Source: Verrucomicrobiia bacterium (GTDB taxonomy: Bacteria; Verrucomicrobiota; Verrucomicrobiia; Limisphaerales; JAEYXS01). Taken from it: a stretch of 64,000 bases of DNA. The DNA lies in assembly GCA_036405135.1 (NCBI GenBank), contig DASWYF010000027.1, forward strand, positions 1-64,000, given 5' to 3'. The notes under the pieces were generated by a model. That model saw nothing but the letters and a program-made list of their open reading frames with translations. It was not told where the DNA came from and ran no database searches. Positions 30,707-39,624 of the stretch are shown piece by piece. The position numbers were made by a program, and so were the translations under genes. The number at the start of each line of letters is the position of its first letter. Position 1 is the stretch's first letter.

Positions 30707-33481
30707 ATGCTCGCAGAAGTCCTTAACTGCCGGACATGGCCTACCACGGCGATAAAGTTCGCTGCCCTCTTAGGTGTTTTTGGGCTTTCGACGGCACCGC
30801 TCATGGCGGAGATCCCCAAGCCGACGGACGCTCCCAAACCCCGCACGCCCGAAGAAAGTGCCAAGGCGTTTCAACTGCCACCCGGCTTCCGTATGGAAGT
30901 CGTGGCCAGTGAACCACTCATCGCGTCGCCTTCTGGTGTTTGCTGGGATGAACGCGGGCGGATGTTCGTCAGCGAGTTGCACGGCTACAATCTGGAGGGA
31001 CAGCTCGACATCGAGGAGTTGAACAAGACCGGCCAGCTCGATACCCAGGTGCGACGGGTGCAGGCGGAAGAGAGGTTCAAGCAAGCGGCGCTGAAAGGCA
31101 CGTATGGCGTCATCAAGCTGCTGCACGACACGAACGGAGATGGCCGCATGGATAAAGCGGACATCTGGGCGAGCGACCTGCCGCCCGCCTATGGATTAGT
31201 GCCGAGCCGAGGCGGAGTAATCGTCGCCTGCGCGCCAGATATCGTTTATCTCGCGGATCGGGATGGCGATGGGAAAGCCGAAGTGCGGGAGGTGCTGTTC
31301 ACTGGTTTCCGGACGGGCGCTTTGGAGCGCGGCGTGAATGCGCCGCAGTGGGCCATCGACGGCTGGATCTATTTTGGGCGCGGTTGGGGTGGGGGCCAGA
31401 TCACAGGTCCGCATTTGAAAGCCCCAGTGCAGTTAAGCGGCACGGATTTTCGCATCCGCGCGGATGGCAGCGCTATTGAACCAGTCACCGGGGGCACGCA
31501 TACGTTTGGTTTTACGTTCACTCCGGCGGGTGATCGCTTTGTGGTGAATACCATCACGCCGGGATTATTTGTCGCGCCCTTGCCGTGGCGGTATCTGGTG
31601 CGGAATCCCGATGCCACGTTTACCGGGCTTGAGGTTGAAGCGGGGAATGACCGTCATGCTTATTCACTCGCGCCCGCGCATCCGTGGCGCACCAAGCGTG
31701 CGGAAGATCCGGCCTATTTCAAATATTACCGCGATCGCTATGGGGCCTCAGACAGCGATGCTACGGGTTGGTTCACCTCCGGGTGCAGTCCGCTCATATA
31801 TCAGGATAGCGTTTTGCCTGGCTTGCGGGGGCAATATTTTGTCTGCGATCCCTCAGCAAATCTCATCCACCGTGCGGCCATCCAAGAGAACGGGACGATG
31901 TTGAATCTGCGGCGCGTTCCTGGTGAGGAGAAATCGGAGTTCGCCGCTTCGCGCGATTCCTGGAGTCACCCGATCTCGTTGAACCACGGGCCGGATGGCT
32001 GCATCTACGTGGTGGATTATTATCGTGAGATCATTGAGGACTACTCGGCCATCCCCCGTCATCTCCAGCAGCAGTATGGGCTCTACAACGGCCATGATAA
32101 AGGCCGGATCTATCGACTGACGCATAAGGATGCGAAACCGTCGCTTTCGGCGGATTTGAGTAAACTGGGTAGCAAGGATTTGGCTTTACGCCTCATGCAC
32201 GGAACATTTTGGCAAAAGCAAACCGCCCAACGCTTAATCATTGAGAGGAAAGATACCCTTGGAGAAGAAGCATTAAAACTAGTCGCGATCCATGTTTGCT
32301 ATGGACCGTCGATGCACATTTTCGGCCTACGGACCTTGGATGGAATCGGGCTGCTGACACCTGGCTTTGCCATGTCAGCTTTTAATTGGCCTGACGTTGA
32401 GACGCGTGTCACTGGCTTGCAGTTGTGTGAGCAATGGTTGAAACAAGGCAATGAAAGCGTTTTGAAGCATATCCTTGAACTCGTTGACAAAGAGCAACAC
32501 CCCCGTGTCCTCCTGCAACTCGCCCTCACTCTCGGTGAATCCAATGACCCGCGCGCTTTCACTGCCTTGGCCAATCTAGCGCGCACGCAATTGAAATACC
32601 GCTGGATGGATAGCGCCATCGTCTCTTCGCTACATGGTCGCGGTGAAGCCATGCTCACGGAACTGTTGCGCGAACCGGGCGATTCCAAAGCCTTGTGGGA
32701 ACCGCTGGCCAAGACGATTGCGGCACGGCGGGATGAAGGGGAGCTGGCCCGCACGCTGGCCTTGTTGTCAAAGACTTCGGCGGAGAACCAAATGCTCATC
32801 TTGGATGCTCTCGCGAAAGGCCGGAAGAACGCGCCGCGCAAAGCGCTGCAGGACAAGTCCGCCCGCCAGACGCTTTCTGCCTTGGCTGCCAGCGCATCGG
32901 CGGAGGTGCGGAAAGCCACGAGAGCATTGGAGGACACGTTTGTGCTGACGGCGGTGGAAGGGGAGGAGTTGGCTCCGTCCGGTGCGCTTCCGCCAACGAT
33001 GGAGGTCAGCGATGAGGTGTTCAAAAAATTTGTCGGCGCGCTCGCCGGTCAGCGGGATTTGAAGCGCGGGCATGAATTGTTTCAGCAAGCCTGCATGACG
33101 TGTCACAAAGTTGGGAAAGAAGGCTTTGAGGTTGGTCCCGATTTGATGGGCGAGCTGGCGGTGCCGGAAGAGACCTTGGTGCGACACATCTTGCTGCCGA
33201 ATGAACACATCCGTCCCGGCTTCGAGACCGTTCGCGTGGATACGCAGGAAGGCACACCGGTGCTGGGTTTGTTGAAGGACGATGGAGCGACGAGCCTTAC
33301 GCTGATCTCTCCCGGTGGTGTGGAGAATGTGCTGCTGCGGAAGGATGTCAAAGGGGTGCGCCGCCTGCCCGCTTCGTTGATGCCTTCCTTTGCCGAGACG
33401 CTTACGCCGGCGGATATGGCCAGCCTCTTGGGGTGGTTGAAGAAGAATTTGAAAGAGGCCCCCACAACTCCCAAGAAGTGA
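30707..33481 (+). CDS. PVC-type haem-binding protein (membrane-bound dehydrogenase family)
   Basis: A 924-residue exported protein. A signal peptide ends near residue 35 (LMAEIPK). A propeller-like dehydrogenase domain spans about 48-475 (FQLPPGFRMEVVASEPLIASPSG, LHDTNGDGRMDKADIW, SLNHGPDGCIYVVDYYRE). HEAT-like helical repeats cover about 490-750. A C-terminal cytochrome c domain has CMTCH (C796-C799-H800) within HELFQQACMTCHKVG. It is expected to pass electrons from sugar or alcohol oxidation in the periplasm. It is last in the run PSD1-sulfatase-DUF1501, 21 bp after the DUF1501 stop. Confidence 0.93.
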   Translation: MLAEVLNCRTWPTTAIKFAALLGVFGLSTAPLMAEIPKPTDAPKPRTPEESAKAFQLPPGFRMEVVASEPLIASPSGVCWDERGRMFVSELHGYNLEGQLDIEELNKTGQLDTQVRRVQAEERFKQAALKGTYGVIKLLHDTNGDGRMDKADIWASDLPPAYGLVPSRGGVIVACAPDIVYLADRDGDGKAEVREVLFTGFRTGALERGVNAPQWAIDGWIYFGRGWGGGQITGPHLKAPVQLSGTDFRIRADGSAIEPVTGGTHTFGFTFTPAGDRFVVNTITPGLFVAPLPWRYLVRNPDATFTGLEVEAGNDRHAYSLAPAHPWRTKRAEDPAYFKYYRDRYGASDSDATGWFTSGCSPLIYQDSVLPGLRGQYFVCDPSANLIHRAAIQENGTMLNLRRVPGEEKSEFAASRDSWSHPISLNHGPDGCIYVVDYYREIIEDYSAIPRHLQQQYGLYNGHDKGRIYRLTHKDAKPSLSADLSKLGSKDLALRLMHGTFWQKQTAQRLIIERKDTLGEEALKLVAIHVCYGPSMHIFGLRTLDGIGLLTPGFAMSAFNWPDVETRVTGLQLCEQWLKQGNESVLKHILELVDKEQHPRVLLQLALTLGESNDPRAFTALANLARTQLKYRWMDSAIVSSLHGRGEAMLTELLREPGDSKALWEPLAKTIAARRDEGELARTLALLSKTSAENQMLILDALAKGRKNAPRKALQDKSARQTLSALAASASAEVRKATRALEDTFVLTAVEGEELAPSGALPPTMEVSDEVFKKFVGALAGQRDLKRGHELFQQACMTCHKVGKEGFEVGPDLMGELAVPEETLVRHILLPNEHIRPGFETVRVDTQEGTPVLGLLKDDGATSLTLISPGGVENVLLRKDVKGVRRLPASLMPSFAETLTPADMASLLGWLKKNLKEAPTTPKK

Positions 33482-33603
33482 CCGAGAGACAGACCGTTGG
33501 CAGGCAACTTGAACGCGACTCCTTTCTTCGGGTCAAACTTCCAGTATCAATGCTGCTCCACAGTTTGCTCGACGCGAATCGTTCCTAAATTTACGTTTTA
33601 CCT

Positions 33604-35403
33604 ATGCCTTTCATCACGAGTGACCAAGTCCAACCGGAGTATGATGTCGCGATCGTCGGTTCCGGGGCCGGTGGCGGCCAGATGGCCTACACCCTGACCC
33701 AGGCCGGCTTGAAGTGTGTCATGCTCGAGTCCGGACGCAGTTACAATCCTGATACGGAGACGGCGATGTTCCAGCGACCAGATCAATCGCCGCTCATGGG
33801 CATCTCCACGCCGGACAAGTTTTTCGGCTTTTCCGATGCCACGGTGAACGGCGGCTGGACGGTACCGGGCGAGCCTTACACGCAGGCGAGCGACAAGCCG
33901 GAGGAGCAGTTCTGGTGGTGGCGGGCGCGGATGATGGGTGGGCGCACGAATCACTGGGGGCGCATCTCCTTGCGCAACGGGCAGTATGATTTCAAGCCTT
34001 ACAGCCGCGATGGTCTCGGATTCGACTGGCCGCTGAATTACAAGGATGTGGAGCCGTATTACACGAAGGTGGAGATGCTCATCGGCGTTTACGGGACGAA
34101 TGAAGGTTTGGAGAACACACCGAATTCGCCCAAGGGAGTTTTGCTGCCCGCACCGAAAGGCCGCGCTTCCGAACTCTACACTCAAAAGCACGGCAAGAAA
34201 CTGGGCATCCCGGTCATCCCGATCCATCGCGCGGTGCTGACGAAGGCGCTGGATGCGGACAAGATCCCGGCGAAGCTGCATCCGAAGAATCCGCGTGCGC
34301 AGAAGATTCTCGCGGATGCGATGCGTGGTCGTGCAGCTTGCTTCTGGGCCACACCTTGTGTGCGCGGCTGTAATATTCGCGCAAATTACCAAAGCACCAC
34401 CGTGCATCTGCCCCCTGCCCTCGCCACGGGTAATCTCGATATTCTCTCTGACGCGCATGCTCGCGAAATTCTCATTGGCAAAGATGGCAAGGCGAATGGC
34501 GTGCTCTACATCAACAAGAAGACGCGCAAAGAAGAGCGCGTGAAGGCGAAGGCGGTGGTCATCGCGGCGAGCAGCGGCGAGACGGTGCGCATTCTCCTGA
34601 ATACGAAGAATGCGCAGCACCCGAACGGTCTCGCGAACAGCACTGGACTAGTTGGCAAGTATATCATGGATACGGTGGGCGCTTCGGTAAGCGGGCATGT
34701 GCCCGCGCTCGAGAATCTGCCCCCGCATAATGAAGATGGTGCGGGTGGTTCACACTTCTATGCGCCGTGGTGGCTCTATAAAGAGCAGCTTAAGGGCAAA
34801 CTGAATTTCGCACGTGGTTATCACATCGAGATGGGCGGCTCACGCGGCATGCCAGGTGGACGCAATCCCGCACCCTCCGATTTCATCAAGGGTGCGTACG
34901 GCACGAAGTTCAAAGAAGAGGCGCGGCGTTATTACGGATCATTTGTGGGTTACGCATGCCGCGGTGAGATGATCCCGAATGAAGGCTCCTTCGCGGAACT
35001 CGATCCGAAGGTGAAGGATGATTACGGCATCCCGGTGCTGAAGTGGCATTGGAAATGGAGCGAGCACGAGCTCAACATGGCCTTGCATGCATCCAAGACG
35101 TTCGGCGCACTCATTGAGGCGATGGGTGGCACGGTGCGCAGCAAGCAGGTGAAGACAGGGCATGACATCATCGAGCCGGGCGGCAAGATCATCCATGAGG
35201 TCGGCGGGGCACTCATGGGGGCAGACCCGAAGAAGTCCGTGTGCAATAGCTGGAACCAGACGTGGGATGTGAAGAATCTCTTCCTGTGCGATGGCACGCC
35301 CTTCCCCTCGAACGCGGACAAAAACCCCACGCTCACCATCATGGCGCTGGCCTGGCGCACAGGTGATTACATCGTGGAACAGGCGCGCAAAGGAAACCTT
35401 TAA
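33604..35403 (+). CDS. GMC family FAD oxidoreductase
   Basis: A 599-residue GMC oxidoreductase. The FAD-binding motif YDVAIVGSGAGGGQMAYTLTQAG lies at about residues 14-36. A tryptophan-rich loop WWWRARMMGGRTNHWGRISLR follows, and VIAASSGETVRILLNTKNA is downstream. The C-terminal active-site region is HEVGGALMGADP then FPSNADKNPTLTIMALAWRTGDYI. It lacks an N-terminal Sec signal and probably travels with its Tat-carrying partner. It oxidises a sugar or alcohol hydroxyl and passes electrons to a cytochrome. Only 12 bp separate it from the gluconate-dehydrogenase-3-like gene, a classic pair. Confidence 0.93.
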   Translation: MPFITSDQVQPEYDVAIVGSGAGGGQMAYTLTQAGLKCVMLESGRSYNPDTETAMFQRPDQSPLMGISTPDKFFGFSDATVNGGWTVPGEPYTQASDKPEEQFWWWRARMMGGRTNHWGRISLRNGQYDFKPYSRDGLGFDWPLNYKDVEPYYTKVEMLIGVYGTNEGLENTPNSPKGVLLPAPKGRASELYTQKHGKKLGIPVIPIHRAVLTKALDADKIPAKLHPKNPRAQKILADAMRGRAACFWATPCVRGCNIRANYQSTTVHLPPALATGNLDILSDAHAREILIGKDGKANGVLYINKKTRKEERVKAKAVVIAASSGETVRILLNTKNAQHPNGLANSTGLVGKYIMDTVGASVSGHVPALENLPPHNEDGAGGSHFYAPWWLYKEQLKGKLNFARGYHIEMGGSRGMPGGRNPAPSDFIKGAYGTKFKEEARRYYGSFVGYACRGEMIPNEGSFAELDPKVKDDYGIPVLKWHWKWSEHELNMALHASKTFGALIEAMGGTVRSKQVKTGHDIIEPGGKIIHEVGGALMGADPKKSVCNSWNQTWDVKNLFLCDGTPFPSNADKNPTLTIMALAWRTGDYIVEQARKGNL

Positions 35404-35415
35404 ACGATCTGCCTT

Positions 35416-36093
35416 ATGGAAAATTCTGAGCAACAAAATCCGCGTCTCTCACGCCGCACGGTCTTGAAATGGTTCGCCTCGGCGGCAGCCGTGATGCAGG
35501 TGGGTGCGCTGGAGTCATTGAACTACGTCGCGAGTGCAGCGGAAGCAGGAAGGCCAGCGGCGAAGGGTTACGGGCAAGATCCGGATGTCTCGCAGTATTA
35601 TAATCCCGGCGATTTCTGGCCGCTGACCTTCACGAAGGATGAGAAGGAAACGACGGCAGCTCTCGCCGACGTGATTCTCCCAGCGGATCAATACGGTCCG
35701 GCCGCCAGTACGGTGCGCGTGCCGGATTTCATGGATGAGTGGGTGAGTGCGCCGTATCCGGTGCAAGTGGCGGATCGCGCAATCATCATCCCCGGTTTGA
35801 AATGGCTCGCGGAAGAATCACAGAAGCGCTTCAAGAAATCCTTTGCCTCGCTCAACGACACGCAGAAGCGCGCGATCTGTGATGACATCTGCTGGCCTGC
35901 GGATGCGAAGGCGGAGTTCAAGAAAGCGGCTGCGTTCTTCGTGAAGTTCCGGGATGTGGCAGCAGGTGCTTATTACGGAACGCCGGAAGGTTGGAAAGCC
36001 GTGGGCTATGTGGGCAACGAAGCTTTGATGAGTTTCGATGGGCCGCCTAAGGAAGTGCTGGATCGGCTGGGTGTGACGCAGACAGTGAAGTAA
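35416..36093 (+). CDS. Gluconate 2-dehydrogenase subunit 3-like protein (Tat)
   Basis: A 225-residue partner subunit with a Tat signal (SRRTVLKWFASAAAVMQVGA). The Gluconate_2-dh3 domain covers about residues 70-215 (TFTKDEKETTAALADVILPAD, then YYGTPEGWKAVGYVGNEA). Its role is to stabilise and export the GMC catalytic subunit encoded just upstream. Such pairs oxidise aldoses or glycosides to keto forms in the periplasm. In this window the PVC haem protein is a plausible electron acceptor, though that link is inferred only from position. Confidence 0.92.
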   Translation: MENSEQQNPRLSRRTVLKWFASAAAVMQVGALESLNYVASAAEAGRPAAKGYGQDPDVSQYYNPGDFWPLTFTKDEKETTAALADVILPADQYGPAASTVRVPDFMDEWVSAPYPVQVADRAIIIPGLKWLAEESQKRFKKSFASLNDTQKRAICDDICWPADAKAEFKKAAAFFVKFRDVAAGAYYGTPEGWKAVGYVGNEALMSFDGPPKEVLDRLGVTQTVK

Positions 36094-36114
36094 TTGTTAA
36101 TCGATCTTCACACA

Positions 36115-36138
36115 CCCACAGGCGTGAACGCCTGTGGG
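36115..36138 (+). other. Palindromic hairpin after the GMC pair
   Basis: A perfect 10-bp stem CCCACAGGCG/CGCCTGTGGG with a TGAA loop, 22 bp past the stop of the subunit-3 gene. There is no T-run after it, so it could be a dispersed palindrome or an RNA-stabilising stem rather than an intrinsic terminator. Confidence 0.6.
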
Positions 36139-36254
36139 ACTAGGGACAGACGATGGTGCCTGTCACACTGCTTGTTGTGTTTCTCATCGCACCAGCCGTG
36201 CTTGTCGGATGAAAACAAATCAAGCAAACTTCCATTCATAGGGCATCTCAAATC

Positions 36255-37091
36255 ATGAAGTTATCGTCATTGTTTTCACAGCGCAGCAGTCCGCCAGCCG
36301 CTCAGGATCAGGCGCTGAAAGTGATGAGTTACAACCTGCGCTTCGCCAGCAACTATCCGCCTCATGCCTGGCCAGAACGGCGCCCATTGATGCGAGACTG
36401 CCTGCGCCATTCGGTGCCGGATATCATCGGCACACAGGAGGGCAGCTTTAGCCAATTGAATGATCTGATTGATGAGCTGCCTGAGTATCGCTGGATAGGG
36501 CTGGGACGCGATGGTGGCAGCCGGGGCGAGTTCATGGCCATCTTTTACCGCTGGGAAAAGCTGGAAGCCATGGAGTTTAATCACTTTTGGCTCTCGGACA
36601 CACCCGATGTCGTCGCTTCCGCCACGTGGGGCAATACCGAGAGACGGATGGCTACGTGGGCAAGATTTCGCGACCGCCAAACGAAAAAGGAGTTCTACGT
36701 TTTCAATACCTATCTGGACAATCGCATGCAGGAAGCCAGGGAGAAAAGCGCCCGGCTGATCCTCGACCGCGTGGCCACATTGAAGACGCCGTTACCCGTG
36801 TTTCTGACCGGTGATTTCAACGCCGTGGCCGGGCAGAATCCCGTATTCCAGATACTGACCGCAGGCGAGAAGCATTTCACCGACAGCTGGACTGCCGCCC
36901 CAAAGCGGACGGGCGAAGGTCTTGGCACGGTGAACAGCTTCAAGGAACTCCCGAAGAACGCTCTGCGCATCGACTGGGTGCTGTTTCAAGGCCCAGCGAA
37001 GCCACTTCACGCAGAGATAGTCGCTTTCGAGAAAAACGGGCAATTCCCCAGCGATCATCTTCCGGTGATGGGCTCTTTTGAGTTGAGCTGA
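36255..37091 (+). CDS. Endonuclease/exonuclease/phosphatase (EEP) family protein
   Basis: A 278-residue EEP superfamily protein (DNase I / sphingomyelinase / inositol phosphatase fold). Metal and catalytic motifs are visible: LKVMSYNLRF (Asn of strand 1), DIIGTQEGSFSQL (Glu), YVFNTYLDNR, LTGDFNAVAGQNP (GDFN) and SDHLPVMG (SDH). The family hydrolyses phosphodiesters or phosphomonoesters with Mg2+. The subgroup with YxxFNTYLDN resembles hydrolases near sugar genes, but the substrate is not known. No clear signal peptide is seen. The gene follows the GMC cluster after 161 bp and is probably separate. Confidence 0.88.
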   Translation: MKLSSLFSQRSSPPAAQDQALKVMSYNLRFASNYPPHAWPERRPLMRDCLRHSVPDIIGTQEGSFSQLNDLIDELPEYRWIGLGRDGGSRGEFMAIFYRWEKLEAMEFNHFWLSDTPDVVASATWGNTERRMATWARFRDRQTKKEFYVFNTYLDNRMQEAREKSARLILDRVATLKTPLPVFLTGDFNAVAGQNPVFQILTAGEKHFTDSWTAAPKRTGEGLGTVNSFKELPKNALRIDWVLFQGPAKPLHAEIVAFEKNGQFPSDHLPVMGSFELS

Positions 37092-37185
37092 ATATCATAG
37101 ACCAGTCCGGCATCCGTCCTGCATGCCATTCAGCATTGCTTTCACCTCCGCTCTCCCGTAAGCAATCCGCAACTCGATCACACGC

Positions 37186-37974
37186 ATGATCCATCCGACC
37201 GCCATCATCCATCCCCGGGCAGAACTGGACGCTTCAGCGGAAGTGGGCCCTTATGCTGTCATCGATGCAGGCGTGAAATTGGGCACGGGATGCAAAGTGG
37301 GGCCGCATGTTCACCTCACCGGTGAAACAGCGATAGGTGCGAACAACATCTTCCACACCGGCTGCGTCATCGGAGATGCCCCGCAAGACCTGAAATACAA
37401 GGGCGAACCAACACGTCTTCGCATCGGCGATGACAATATCTTTCGCGAACACGTCACCGTGCATCGCTCCAACAAACTGGCGGAAGACACGGTGATAGGC
37501 TCGGGCAATCTACTGATGGCCCACAGTCACGTGGGGCACAACGTCATCCTTGGTGACCACATCATCATTGCCAATGGCGCTCTGCTCGCCGGCCATGTCA
37601 CAGTCGCGGACCGGGTGTTCATCTCCGGCAACTGCCTCGTGCATCAGCACGTGAGGATTGGCACGTTGGCGCTCATGCAGGGGGGCTCCGCCATCAGCAA
37701 AGATCTTCCACCTTATTGCATCGCCCGCGATGATAATGGCATCTGCGGGCTGAATATCATCGGCCTGCGGCGCAATGGGATCTCCGGAGAAGACCGTCTG
37801 CAACTGAAGCAGGCATACCACGCACTCTTCCGCAGCCGGGAACGCAAAGTGGAAGCGTTGGAGAAAGCACGCACGCGTTTCAACGCAATGGCCGTAAAAG
37901 TTCTGATCGATTTCGTGGCCGCCAGCAAACGTGGTGTTTGCGCTGATCGCGGTTTTGATGACGCGGCGGAATAG
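37186..37974 (+). CDS. lpxA: UDP-N-acetylglucosamine acyltransferase LpxA
   Basis: A 262-residue left-handed beta-helix acyltransferase, the same length as E. coli LpxA. It starts MIHPTAIIHPRAELDASAEVGPYAVID. Later segments are GDAPQDLKYKGEPTRLRIGDDN, FREHVTVHRSN and LLMAHSHVGHNVILGD with the catalytic histidine. The first step of lipid A synthesis transfers a 3-hydroxyacyl chain from ACP to UDP-GlcNAc. It sits apart from other lpx genes, between the EEP gene and the porin gene (convergent). Its presence supports an LPS-bearing outer membrane. Confidence 0.94.
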   Translation: MIHPTAIIHPRAELDASAEVGPYAVIDAGVKLGTGCKVGPHVHLTGETAIGANNIFHTGCVIGDAPQDLKYKGEPTRLRIGDDNIFREHVTVHRSNKLAEDTVIGSGNLLMAHSHVGHNVILGDHIIIANGALLAGHVTVADRVFISGNCLVHQHVRIGTLALMQGGSAISKDLPPYCIARDDNGICGLNIIGLRRNGISGEDRLQLKQAYHALFRSRERKVEALEKARTRFNAMAVKVLIDFVAASKRGVCADRGFDDAAE

Positions 37975-38038
37975 ACGTCCATTTTTCCCACTCCGCATTA
38001 CCATCCGGAACTTTCCCGGGTGTTTCGGAAAAAACAAA

Positions 38039-38068
38039 AACCCCTTCCCGCTTGCGCAGGAAGGGGTT
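38039..38068 (-). terminator. Rho-independent terminator after the porin gene
   Basis: The stem AACCCCTTCC/GGAAGGGGTT with a 10-nt loop. On the minus strand it is followed by a T-rich tract (A-rich 38028-38040 on plus). It begins about 20 bp past the porin stop. It may also serve lpxA from the other side, although the T-run favours the minus strand. Confidence 0.85.
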
Positions 38069-38090
38069 CAGCATCTAGTTAAGTACTAGA

Positions 38091-39338
38091 TTAGAACTTG
38101 TAGATCAGGTTCAACGCGACAGTCATGGCGTTCTTGTCGGTGTTACCACCGGCGGCAGGACCACCACCGAACACGCGGCTAACCGCAGCGCCACCACCCG
38201 TCAGAGCAGTGTCCCAACGGAACTCGAGACGGCTGATCACGTTCTCCCAGAGGGAGTAATCAAGCGTCGTGGTGAGGGCGAACAGCTCGTTACGAGCGTC
38301 GTCGTTCACCGGAGCCGTCACGTAGTACGTGCCGTCCGTTGCGGAGGTGTAGTCAGCGCGCACATTGATCTTCAACTTCTCGGTCACAGCGGCCGAGAGG
38401 TAGAGAGCCGTGGCATTCGCGTAGTTGGCTGCCGTGATGCCGTTGTCATTGGATTGACCGCGGTAGTCATAGGCGATACCGACGCTCCAGCCTTCGATCG
38501 GCAGAGGCAGCGCCAAACCAGCGTACCAGTTGATGATATCAGACTTGTTCGCAGCCACAGCGGTGGAGCTGACAGTCGTGTCAACCACACCGAAGGACAG
38601 CGTCGCACCAGAGATGAAGCCCATATCTTCCGGAGCCGTCAGGACGAAACCGGCCATATAGGACTTGTCGCTCTCGACACCAGCCTTACCGAAGCCAGCG
38701 CCCGTGCCGCCACCGATCTGGTTGGAGTTCACGCCGTTGTTGGCCACACCAGCGCTGATGGACAAGAAGTCCGTCACCTTGTAGCTGGCGAGGATGCCCG
38801 TGTGCGTGGTCGGCTCGATGCCCCAGCCGTAAGAACGACCGAAGTTCGGGTTCGCGTCATGGTTCGTGAGTTCGTAGCCGATGATGGTGTCGAACACGCC
38901 GACCTTGAAGTCGATGCCGTTACCCACCGGGGCGCGGAGTTCGACGTAAGCTTGGCGGATGACCACTTCAGAGGTGTTCACACCAGTGGAGCTACCAGCG
39001 AAAGCGGAAGCGTCCGAGCCAAACCAGAGTTCGCCCTTGTAACCAGCGGCCCATTCGCCCTCGTCGAGGGACTTGGAAACCGTCAGGTCAATGGCGTCCA
39101 GGTTGAAACCGTCTTGCTTCTGCGCGTTGTCATGGAAGCTGCGGCCCACGAAACCACCAGCGGCGGCAGGACGGCCAGAGCCGACCATCCAGCTCGCCGA
39201 CGTGCTCACATAACCGCTGATCTGGGTACCAGAAACAGCCGTCATCAAATGCTCAGAAGCTTCTTCAGCTTGAGCCACCGAACCGAGGCTGACCACACCA
39301 GCGGCGGCCAAGCCCAATGTCCATTTATTAATCTTCAT
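38091..39338 (-). CDS. Outer-membrane beta-barrel porin (OmpL/BBP2-like)
   Basis: A 415-residue exported protein with signal MKINKWTLGLAAAGVVSLGSVAQA and an N-terminal periplasmic or loop segment. Then comes a long run of amphipathic strands with alternating hydrophobic residues, ending in LNLIYKF. A terminal aromatic residue is a mark of outer-membrane barrels. It resembles the putative porin-2 (BBP2/OmpL-like) family, which forms diffusion channels for small solutes. The ribosome-binding site AGGAGG (39353-39348) is strong, as expected for an abundant protein. The gene is monocistronic with its own terminator. Confidence 0.85.
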   Translation of the reverse strand: MKINKWTLGLAAAGVVSLGSVAQAEEASEHLMTAVSGTQISGYVSTSASWMVGSGRPAAAGGFVGRSFHDNAQKQDGFNLDAIDLTVSKSLDEGEWAAGYKGELWFGSDASAFAGSSTGVNTSEVVIRQAYVELRAPVGNGIDFKVGVFDTIIGYELTNHDANPNFGRSYGWGIEPTTHTGILASYKVTDFLSISAGVANNGVNSNQIGGGTGAGFGKAGVESDKSYMAGFVLTAPEDMGFISGATLSFGVVDTTVSSTAVAANKSDIINWYAGLALPLPIEGWSVGIAYDYRGQSNDNGITAANYANATALYLSAAVTEKLKINVRADYTSATDGTYYVTAPVNDDARNELFALTTTLDYSLWENVISRLEFRWDTALTGGGAAVSRVFGGGPAAGGNTDKNAMTVALNLIYKF

Positions 39339-39624
39339 TCGTTAGTTCCTCCTGCGATGTGTGTGTTGTCTATTAAACGTTTTAGTTACGGGGTAAAAAC
39401 GGTTTACCCTTGCACCAAAACGGTGCATTGGCTGCGGAAGATAGCAAACGAGCCTGCCTTGACAACAAGTTTTTTACGTAGCTTCCCGCCCCCTCCATAG
39501 GGTTCACACCGTATTTTCCCGCATTTTTACACATCTGGTAATACAAAAACACCCCACCATTCCCTAAAACGCGCTCATCCCTCAGCGCATATCTTATTAA
39601 ATATAAGGATGTTACACCAGCATC
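39339..39624. other. Divergent intergenic region between porin and GT2 genes
   Basis: It holds the porin ribosome-binding site and leader and a small dyad TGCACC/GGTGCA in CTTGCACCAAAACGGTGCATT (about 39410-39431). The 39540-39610 stretch is AT-rich and probably carries the GT2 promoter. I could not assign -35/-10 elements with confidence. Confidence 0.4.
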
